Part shown: piece by piece, positions 57,101 through 64,000 of the stretch
Numbering within the stretch: position 1 is the first letter of the stretch
How the letters are laid out: every line of letters begins with the position of its first letter
DNA from: Cryptomeria japonica
Taxonomy: Eukaryota; Streptophyta; Pinopsida; Cupressales; Cupressaceae
Assembly (NCBI RefSeq): GCF_030272615.1
Contig: NC_081415.1
Location: 266,261,925-266,325,924 of the forward strand
Length of the DNA stretch: 64,000 nt
Direction: 5' to 3'
Program-made: the position numbers and the translations under genes
Notes under the pieces: model-generated
What the model was told of the DNA's origin: nothing
What the model saw: the letters and a program-made list of their open reading frames with translations, nothing else
Databases searched by the model: none

Positions 57101-59289
57101 ACATAGATATGACCCATTAAAGAGAAATAATTTCAAGTTTATTGTTGTAGATAAGTGATTTGTCATCATACTGTGAAAAGAATGGTGAATTGTTCTAGGC
57201 GATCTAGCAATGCACTCAAACCTTAAATGCTTCGATGGAGCTTTGTATTGATTGGAAGCAACATAATATTATTTATATTTATAGTATATTTTTAATTTTT
57301 TATAAGTTGATTTCAAATATTTATTTGTAGTAGCTGTCTACCCAGCATACCTAAAATCCAGTAATTTTTTGCCATCCCCAGGCAAACGTACAGGTAGAGA
57401 AAACCTTAGGAAAACAACTTTATCTCCTAAAATATAATTTAGTTTGACTGAATAAAATAAAACCTGTAGCTAAAAGTGTGTGATGGATTTGTCTAAAACA
57501 ACACCAAAGCTATTCTATTTCAATCATATTTCTTGAAAATGTCTATCTTAATCATGATCAAGAAAACGAATCTGTTCCCAGCATATTATATAATGTGTTG
57601 CTTGAAATGCAAGTAATTTTGGAACCATTAAAACTAAACACCTAATCAATATTAGAAAAATTATAGATTCTGGAAAACTGAAAAACTAAAATGGTTTGAT
57701 CCAAACTCAAAAGCATTTGATTCAAGATAAAGAAGGAAATATGAAAAGATAAAATAGCAGAAAATAGTTTATAAACTCAAACAAGAATCAGGAAAAAATC
57801 AGCAAGAAATTATTAAATTAATCCAGATTATCGCTAAAAACAATTTATTACAGCTTCTAACTACCTTGCAGGAAAGCCACAGGATACAAGAATTGAGTCA
57901 ACATATAAAATACTACAAATGAAAACACTGTTTTCCATTAAACAGGGCAGCCTAGATGTATTCCCAAAAGCAGAAATCCAGAGAGGAAAAAAAAACATAC
58001 TGAGAAGAAAATATTGAAAGCAAGGCAAATATTTCTTACATTTCTTTGAACTTATCAAGCTTGGATTGATTTTCTGCCCCATTGGGTTCACTTTCTGTTT
58101 TAGACACAGCATTTTGTTTTAACACACAGTTGTCCTGCTGAGTATGGCCATTCGATGTATTCATGTTCTCAGGTTCTCCTCTTTGTCTCTTTGAAACTCG
58201 TTCTTCCATAGCATTCTCCCTTCCAGCGGGCAAAGAATTTTGAATATCTTTCCCCACATGACTTGTAGAACCATTCCCACCCAGCTGATTTTTACCATTG
58301 GAAACTGTATGATTTCTAGTCTTTTGCAATGTGTCTAAAGGCGAGTAACTATTCCTTTTCCGAATAATCTCACCAGAAGGAAAAGCACTTAATGTGTTTC
58401 CATTTGTACTACCATTCCTGCAACTTTCCTCACTTGTTTCAAAACAGGACTCTGAAACCCTGTTGACTGAAGACGACGAAGACAGCAATTGCTTTCCATT
58501 AGTAGACCAACCATTGGATTCAGGATTTTGTCTATACATCAATCGTTCCTCTTTCTCACTAGAAAAGGAAACATCTGGGTAACTCCTCTCAGATGGTTTT
58601 CTTACAGATGTTTCACTTTCACTTTCTTCGCCCATTCCAGTAACATCAATCTTAGATGTGCCATTGCCGTTTTCAACAGCACCATTACTCCCAAGCTGAG
58701 AACCAGCAAACTCCAAATTTACAAACTTCATTTGTGATTTTCGATGCACTTTTGAGAAACCACCAGCTGGAATGTCTCTTGAAGAATGTCTTCCAACAGA
58801 TGAATTTGATATTGAAGATGACTTTTGTTTAAAAGAAACATCTTCAACATTTCCATCTGAATTCGAAGCATGTGTTGCATTACAAGATATTGTTTCCTTG
58901 GCTCGTTTTGGTCTTAGATTGCTCCGAAGAAAGAACAAAATATATACTTTTTCTGATAACACAGCCTGTATAGTGGCTGCAGAAACATGAGCATCGTTAC
59001 AGCAATACCAGCGGGCATTTGCATCCTGCATATAACATAAGAATCAGGATGCACTATTTCAGACATACAGAAATCAGTTGACAAAGAATCAGCAAAATGC
59101 AATATACCAAGGTTTTGTCTTATTTGAACACTAGTCATCAACAATTATGCATGATCACACGGTAACATACCTTGACATATGCATAATAATGCCCAGAGTC
59201 CTGCAAACAGCCTGAATGTACAATGGTACCAAATAGACTATACTCTGGCCGTGAGTCCTGTTTGTTTAACATCCAGTATTTTAATTCCT
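42081..59289 (-). CDS. UBP25: Ubiquitin-specific protease, UBP25-like, 3' part (four exons seen, 5' part outside window)
   Basis: A cysteine deubiquitinase of the USP family removes ubiquitin from proteins. The visible part starts inside the catalytic domain: DSRPEYSLFGTIVHSG and DSGHYYAYVK carry the catalytic His box. DANARWYCCND, VSAATIQAVLSEKVYILFF and RSN form the C-terminal end of the fold, with the third catalytic Asn/Asp region. A long, poorly conserved Ser/Asn-rich tail with basic clusters (VSKRQRGE) follows, then a short conserved end (EAREHLESCGWC, LIRQLPDSVK, LLERLRSFF). Exons are 59289-59171, 59025-58040, 49003-48875 and 42189-42081. All junctions are GT-AG, and phases 0, 2 and 2 fit. 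The Cys box must be encoded right of the window. No frame break is seen, so the gene may be intact. The UBP25 label is from memory of its motifs; UBP15-27 relatives are alternatives. Confidence 0.85.
42880..42940 (+). pseudogene. Trace of a copia-like gag zinc knuckle
   Basis: The plus strand reads KTCHHCGK, a stop, then EHMKKHF: a CCHC knuckle in which the last Cys is now Phe. The surrounding sequence is too decayed to name. A small trace only. Confidence 0.35.
45641..45688. repeat. Perfect 24-bp tandem duplication
   Basis: TGGAACTGAAAGAGGATTAT plus GGTA at 45641-45664 is repeated exactly at 45665-45688. Confidence 0.92.
46754..47116. repeat. Three-copy tandem repeat, period about 123 bp
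   Basis: CAGCAA(G/T)AACTTATCTCAGAG begins at 46760, 46884 and 47007. Each unit continues with ...TTTGATGTAA(C/T)CTGG, TTTTCTAA and AAAGCTCAGA. Copies two and three are in one plus-strand frame (46881-47177) that repeats QQELISE, FDVTW and FSNE with a 41-residue period. The first spacing is 124 bp and breaks the frame. I do not call it a gene. Confidence 0.88.
47439..48487 (+). mobile_element. Solo LTR, 1,049 bp, inside the UBP intron
   Basis: The ends are TGTAATGTCCCC and GGGGACAATACA, nearly perfect inverted termini. The flanks are identical 5-bp duplications TGACC (47434-47438 and 48488-48492). No internal retrotransposon sequence is present, so the element was reduced by LTR-LTR recombination. 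A TATAAA box lies at 47710-47715 within GAGAGATATAAAGG, giving the plus orientation. Short GC-box-like words (TTTCAAAGGGCA, AAAGGGCATGC) recur just upstream of it. The family could not be named from the LTR alone. Confidence 0.9.
47710..47715 (+). promoter_or_regulatory. TATA box of the solo LTR
   Basis: TATAAA about 270 bp into the LTR, in a typical place for the LTR promoter. Any transcript would run against the protease gene. Confidence 0.5.
48500..48790. repeat. Three imperfect copies of a TTTTTTGGCAACCAC segment
   Basis: TTTTTGGCAA(A/C)CACAG-type starts occur at about 48537, 48652 and 48708, each followed by AGAAGAAAT(T/G)GG. The first and third also share GAAGATATTTCTAAAGATA. Irregular spacing points to old local duplications. 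Confidence 0.65.
48875..49003 (-). CDS. UBP25: UBP penultimate exon
   Basis: 129 bp between acceptor TTGTTCAG|T and donor CAG|GTATGT. It reads ICQEAREHLESCGWCDNVRD, AMRVSKRARIDQMPL and SSTDIDIR. Its one-base lead completes the codon split at 58040, and its two-base end is completed by the first base of the last exon. The EAREHLESCGW wording fits the short conserved C-terminal region of plant UBP25-type proteases as I recall it. A further small exon in the 9-kb intron cannot be excluded. Confidence 0.78.
51372..51645 (+). pseudogene. Ty3/gypsy reverse transcriptase fragment 1
   Basis: The plus strand reads CPKDIPKVASNTHDSLHEFK, VLPFGLTNASKIFQSSMKSI and FKHK, then FSILEENKYYATNSKCS. PFGLTNAPxxFQ and the later KCxF motif are hallmarks of gypsy RT. 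The YIDD-like catalytic motif region between them is unrecognisable. Several frame changes; no flanking LTR found. Confidence 0.72.
51779..52290 (+). pseudogene. Ty3/gypsy reverse transcriptase fragment 2
   Basis: It reads KLDFHSEYCITRI then, after a shift, PKTAFQIYGHYTFNDMALGF and SDASLTFQSAITL, comparable with the KLDLxSGYxQI, PKTAF, YGHYEF and FGLTNAPxTFQ motifs of gypsy RT. Near 52200 a trace of the thumb/connection segment (GFLVLASYYQ) follows. It repeats motifs already present in fragment 1, so it is a second element, not a continuation. Confidence 0.65.
54561..55065 (-). pseudogene. Ty3/gypsy reverse transcriptase fragment 3, opposite strand
   Basis: On the minus strand, across frame changes, I read KDGSYHLCI, IRNKFPIPKIDALVDEL, LSGTLLFLSDVFLFYAPPTL, QALMNRVFSKF and AQHLEHLDILLATLSNERVV. 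These match the RNxxPIPxIDxLxD, NAPATxQxLMNxVF and HLxHLxxVxxxL motifs of gypsy RT in the right order. The catalytic DD motif is decayed. It runs opposite to fragments 1 and 2. Confidence 0.7.
55137..55300. repeat. 164-bp foldback hairpin inside the UBP intron
   Basis: The left arm from ATGCACAAAATTCTGG through GTTTAAACTGTGTAT to GGATCACACTCAGTGGTC pairs with the right arm GACCACCGAGTGTGATCC ... ATACACAGTTTAAGCCAGA ... GCGCAT. Mismatches are few, and the loop of about 25 bases can itself pair (CATCA/TGATG). Near-full-length pairing fits either a small MITE or a microRNA-type precursor. No clear target duplication was found beside the ends. No known mature microRNA was recognised. Confidence 0.78.
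58040..59025 (-). CDS. UBP25: UBP large exon: end of catalytic domain and variable tail
   Basis: It starts after TATATGCAG at 59025 (DANARWYCCNDAHVS) and stays open for 986 bp to a GAAAT|GTAAGA donor at 58040, phase 2. The first 45 residues finish the USP fold. The remaining 280 are Ser/Asn/Gly/Glu-rich and probably disordered, with several Arg/Lys clusters such as GEIIRKRNS and ERVSKRQRGE that could act in nuclear or nucleolar targeting. An open frame of this length with sharp splice sites supports a functional exon. Confidence 0.88.
59171..59289 (-). CDS. UBP25: UBP exon with catalytic His box
   Basis: It reads ELKYWMLNKQDSRPEYSLFG then TIVHSGCLQDSGHYYAYVK and ends at a GTATGT donor in phase 0. 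The His of GHYYAY is the general base. The acceptor is taken as ACAG|AGGAATT at 59289; an alternative AACAAACAG|GAC would start the exon at 59257. Conservation is clear only from DSRPEYSLF onward, so the start is uncertain by 32 bases. Confidence 0.82.
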
Positions 59290-60606
59290 CTGTATAATTC
59301 ACAATAACTAGGATAAATTTCATAAAATGTAGGATAAAACAAAGTATTCGTGGTCAATGACATTTTTCAATAAAATGTAGGAGAGAAGGCAATCAATTCA
59401 CTGAATAAGAAAGAAAAATATAAAACACTGCTGATAGGATAAGCATTAAACAGTTCTAATGTAGAGTTCACAACCAACAAATGCAATAAACAGCTTAGAA
59501 CAGAAGTTTGTCCCCAGCTGATAACTCCCTGCCTGTGCAACCTACTAGAAAATATTTATAACAAAACGATAGAAAACCAAACCATGACTTAAAAAATAAT
59601 GATTAGTATATTTTTAGAATGAGACGAGGCTGCTTGGTATTTCTTTATTTTTCTTGAACACATGTTAAGAACTAAAGATACCCATAAACAATCAAGCTTA
59701 GTGTAAAACTTCAGACTAAACTACCTATATGGTAAGCACCATCAAAAAATTGCAAGGTCATCCTAAGATTAAGGAACTATGCTACTGGCCTTTAAAAATT
59801 TAAGAATCATAACAGCAAACCAAGGGTTCTGATTCTCAATATCATATCCAGTAAGCTTTAAAAAGAAACAAATAATTGCATAACCAAATTTTATAATAAA
59901 ATACTCAGTTTGCTTCCTAGCTCTTCATCTTCAGAGCACTTTCAGGTTTATTTGCCATCTCCATGGACTTAAGTCCATGACAGATTAGCACTTTGTTTTT
60001 CAGGTGGGTTGCTTCTTGACTCTCCTTCGACAACAACAGTATTCATTATCAGAAACTAAAAAGCTTCTCTTTATATAAATTTCCTAACCCTTAATACGGA
60101 CTCTACAAAGCTTAGTTTAGGTTTAGCATAACTAATCCTTAGACTTCTCAACATTTTCATGATATACTAATGGCTAATCCTGCTTTCCCAAGACCAAACG
60201 AATCAATTTTGAAAGTTCAAAACTTGTAAAGAACTGCTTAAAAAACCAATGCTCTAATTCTGCCACTATTGAACAAATAGAGTGGCAACTGACATAATGT
60301 CTAAAGTATCAACCCCAGATACATCCAATCTCCATAAATCAATCTGATTTACATGGCAGCAATCACAGGTCAATGAATGTACTACATCCAATTTTTTAAA
60401 AAAACTAAGTTAATGGTTAAGGTTTGAGTTCAGGTATGACAATTAGGGTAATGCCGGTATGGCAGAAAAAAATTGGCAGTGTATGGTTTGGGTGTAACCA
60501 TACAAAAAAATATAAAATATCATTAAATACAAATTTTAGCCTAAAAAACAGGAATTAAAATCAGGTAACCACATTTATACATGTTTTACATTGTTTTGAT
60601 GTCCAA

Positions 60607-60620
60607 TTTAGGGTTTAGGG
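60607..60620 (+). repeat. Short interstitial telomere-like motif
   Basis: TTTAGGGTTTAGGG, two units of the plant telomere repeat, followed by TTAGG. Too short to be more than a curiosity. Confidence 0.5.
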
Positions 60621-61205
60621 TTAGGTTTTCAGGTTGACTGCTAAACCTACAAAGAACCAAAAAGATTAAAAGAATTGTAGAGGTGAAAAAAAATTAAAAC
60701 AAGCTTTGCCTATATCCAGACTAAACTGGACCCAAACCCAAACTCAGAGCAAACCAAACCCTGATACAGGAGTTTCATAGCGAACCAATAACAGAGTAAA
60801 TTAGCATTGGCAGATAATATTTTTCCTCCTTCAATGCCCTTATTGTGTAAAGGGTGACTTCCGCAGCCATGATAGGTTTCACAGGAATGAAATTTATCTT
60901 GAAGTCAAATTTAAGCTTCAACTCCCTGCTATATGAAAGCTACAAATTTTGAAAGTATTTCACTTTTATACAAGCTGCTGCAACATACAATTTTACTCTA
61001 CATTGGTATGAAATCGTCCTCTCAAAATTTTAACAAAGAAGCATAAATAAAACGTTTGCTAGATTATGCAAATGGTACACTACATGACATAGGAGAAAAT
61101 AAAAATCAGTCCACATCTAGCAGGTAAGTCATTACCACAGTAGGCATAGCTGATCCAAATAATTATGTATTTGAAACATTGATTGAAATGATCAGACTTG
61201 ATAGT

Positions 61206-61304
61206 CTGTATGACTACTTCAGTATTCTGAACATTTTGGAACCTATAATAGTTGTATGACTACTTCAGTATTCAGTATTGATAGTCTGTATGACTACTTC
61301 AGTA
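61206..61304. repeat. Three copies of TGTATGACTACTTCAGTAT
   Basis: The 19-mer occurs at 61206-61224, 61252-61270 and 61286-61304, with unequal spacers that themselves share AGTATT and CCTATAATAG. Confidence 0.88.
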
Positions 61305-64000
61305 TAAAAACGGGTGCAGAAAAGCCCAAGGATGACCGGAGCATTTTGATACCTATAATAGTTGTTGTCACAATCTACATGACTTACTCAACAGGTGCCA
61401 AATGAGCAGGCATGTTCCATATATGCTGAATTTGTTAAGCAAAGCAAGAATTATACAGGCTGAATCAAAACATTCCAATCCACCCAACATAAAACAAAAC
61501 TGCAAACTTGAGCATCAAAGGTTTCCCCTTTAATCTATAAGTAAGAATTGGCATTTGAAGTCTCCAACTGATTCAGTTGCTCAACTATCCATATCAATAT
61601 ACCCATTGGGCTTGTGTACTCTTCAATTGTAATCATAGGACACATGCAGAGCCATTGTTATCTAGAGACTTGCACCCAACCCTAGTACTCAATGCATCTC
61701 CCAAATCCAAAACACAACCCCATCTCAAGATACATAGATGCTCAATGAAGTTTATGTGAATCTCCGTAAATCTCTAATAAGCATACCTTGGAAAATGGAA
61801 AACTTACTATAGAGGTTTCTTACATATTTCATACAAATTACACTGCAATTTCCTAAAGTGCTGATATGTGGTTGATAAAAGCTAAAAGAACTAATGAAAT
61901 ACAGTTCTAGAGTTGTAGTTTCTATTTTTTCCATACAGGAATGCAAGTTTTCTTGTATCAAAAAAAATTCTTATCAAATATAAGAGGTAATAGCATCATA
62001 AAGAGAAACAATACGAAGACTGAAGATGTGTACATGTGCTAAAGTTCTATTAACAAGTTTGAAAATGGCATACTAGGACCCATCCTCATCTCCCATACTA
62101 GTTCTAGCCCTAATCATCTAGTAAGGTGTGATGTTTGAGCAAGTATTCTTAACAAGGCAAGCTTGTTAACCCTTGTACAAGTGTTGCAAACGTCCCACAA
62201 TGCTATTGAACACTCCACTAAAATAAATGGCCTATAAATATGTTGGAGTAAAGAAAACATTCGTAGAAGCAGAAATATAACCAACTTGGTCTGTACATAG
62301 TATGCTCTCTTCCCTCCCAGTTTTCAATGTGTTTGAAGATTTCCCTGTACTACCTGCCAAATGGGATTCACTTTAATCCTTGTTGGTTTGGTCTGGGAGT
62401 GATTCACAATGTTAGGCTTTTTCTAGCTCTCAATATCTTTGGCTGCCTGCCTTTTCTTCTGTGTGGATGTTAGGATTTTGTCTTATGTGTGTTGAGAAAA
62501 AAATGGTTGGAGTGGGATATTAAATAAAAAGAGAAATAGCAATCCTATTGGGTTGGGGATGAAAGTGATCTTGTTTTTTACCCAAATCTAGCCAGAGGGT
62601 AATGGGGATTGCTCTGGGTGGTATGTGATTATAAACTATATTCATAATGTTGGTTCTTCCAAGGCATCCTTTGCCTGGCTATCCTTAGGTAGTAGGTTCT
62701 ATGTGATGCTAATCTTATTCTTGAAAGCATCTTGATCTACAAATGATAAATTACAGCAGACTATCAAAAGTGAGTTGATTGAAGAATGTGCAAATAAAAG
62801 TCTTGCGCAAGTTTTATCCTACTTCAAATCTAGAGAATAGCTTACAACACATCAACTGTTTAATTTTCTGTAATCTCAACTTGGTAAAACAAATATAAAA
62901 GGCTTGAGAAAAGAATCCTGTTAAGAAAGTTTGTCTGTAGCCCCATTATGCTTATGCTTCCACCCAATGTCCATATGGCTACGAATTGGAAGGAAGTGTC
63001 ATATTCTTAACCCACAGAGTTTTCCTTTCTTTATCAGTTCTGCCTGCTTCTCATTAGCTTCTCCAATGGAATGTCAAGGAAAAAGATCAGCCAATGTGGG
63101 TGAAGGCTCAAAGTACCATACACATATCTAAACTGTCAAAAAGAAGAAGAATTCTGAAAATATCATAAGAGAGAGCAAATCAAGAAAATGAAAACCTACT
63201 AATTTCAGGATTACACCCATTCTTGAATCATTGGGTGTTGTGGATGATTTGAAGCTCAAATAGCTATTTGATGGAGGAGTCCTTTTGAATGAAAAACATC
63301 AGAATGAAAGCTGACCGAGCCTTCGAACTTTGAAGAAGAGCTCAAATTGGTGGCATCGAGGATGAAAAATTACTTCCATGAACTTCCATCAATTTATTCA
63401 CAACACATCGCTTTACAATATTGGTGAGAAGCATGGTCAGTTGACTGTGTCCTGTGTGCCAGGAATGACCCTTGCCAATTGATCTTCAGAACAGGATAAA
63501 GGTTGCTCATATGATTAGTGTGCCAGCAGTTCTCTTTAGTACAAGCTATAAAATGGTTATCTAGGAAAACATGAACCAGCTCAAATTAGTGCCACTATTA
63601 ACCTTGCATTAAATGTGGAAGCTTTAGAAGACAAAAGCAAGAGAGAAAATTATATATGAAAGGAACTTGATGCCAACTCTGATAGATTGAAGGTTGATTA
63701 CAAAAAACATGAGAAGTATGATGATGAACGTTGTTTAACAGAAGTGCTAGTTGAGTTGAACTTTGAAGAAGACCCAGTTCAAGGCCCAATTAATGAACTA
63801 TCCTAAAAACTGACCCCACTAAGGAGGTGAGTGGTGTGTCATCCTAAGAGGTTTTTGTGCACGGAATTGCCATACTGGTGGTCTAGATTCCTTAGCATGA
63901 ATCAAGTCTGAGGAGTTAAAGTAGGAAGGTTAACAGTCACACTTTGGCTTTTGTCACCCCTTCAACGTGTCCTAGGTGGGCAGATGAGTTACATTGTGAT

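Larger units (their letters stand above)
49004..58039 (-). other. UBP intron, 9.0 kb
   Basis: GTAAGA donor at 58039 and TTGTTCAG acceptor at 49004. Apart from decayed gypsy fragments and a hairpin, listed separately, no exon or gene is recognised. Much of 49.1-51.3, 52.6-54.5 and 55.3-57.9 kb shows nothing I can name. Confidence 0.72.
59290..64000. other. No exon recognised; probable upstream intron of the UBP gene
   Basis: The upstream part of the USP domain (Cys box, zinc-finger-like Cys pairs, HLKRF-type motif) was looked for on the minus strand and not found. Either an intron of more than 4.7 kb covers this stretch or an upstream exon is too short for me to see. Open stretches at 61961-61752 (minus) and 62931-63131 (plus) carry no recognised motif. 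Confidence 0.45.

Noticed and set aside
61752-61961. Possible upstream UBP exon ending at a GTATGC donor-like site
   Set aside because: The translated text has none of the USP-domain motifs expected before the His-box exon.

Overview
The window looks like nuclear DNA from a seed plant with a large, repeat-swollen genome. I infer a gymnosperm or conifer-like genome from the very long introns, the low gene density, the nested and decayed LTR retrotransposons and the AT-rich spacers. No database search was possible, so the taxon is an inference. I see no rRNA, tRNA or CRISPR feature and no bacterial-type operon.

Layout. (1) 1-4208: 5' half of a decayed Ty1/copia element on the minus strand, with its LTR at 3842-4208; the rest lies left of the window. 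(2) 5438-9041: a long broken minus-strand reading frame of about 1,200 codons for a protein I cannot assign. Upstream of it (9577-10685) are four copies of a unit holding a G-box and a hairpin. (3) 11.0-13.7 kb: a plus-strand copia-related element in which only a zinc-knuckle gag is visible. (4) 14304-31397: a large minus-strand LTR element with about 3.5-kb LTRs. Both LTRs carry the same decayed fragment of a PP2A-type protein phosphatase gene. Its short interior was split by a 7,642-bp copia element (18268-25909) that has two 1,496-bp LTRs, a tRNA-iMet-type primer site, a polypurine tract and a 5-bp ACCTT target duplication. (5) 31.4-35.65 kb: a minisatellite, a zone rich in GGCGAA words, and a plus-strand copia RT/RNase H remnant fused to a piece of LTR. 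(6) 35.65-42.08 kb: AT-rich spacer holding one SINE-like insertion with an 18-bp target duplication.

(7) 42081-59289, minus strand: the only host gene I can support. It is the 3' part of a ubiquitin-specific protease, closest in motifs to plant UBP25. Four exons are joined by phase-compatible GT-AG introns of about 0.15, 9.0 and 6.7 kb. The two big introns hold a solo LTR (47439-48487, TSD TGACC), three decayed Ty3/gypsy RT fragments, minisatellites and a 164-bp hairpin. (8) 59.3-64 kb: no exon recognised; probably the next upstream intron, with the catalytic Cys box outside the window.

The retroelement reading frames are broken mainly by TAG stops in place of likely Gln codons, which fits decay of methylated cytosines in CAG. 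The most unusual items are the PP2A fragment inside LTRs, the unidentified 1,200-codon frame with its repeated hairpin upstream region, and the intronic foldback at 55137-55300.
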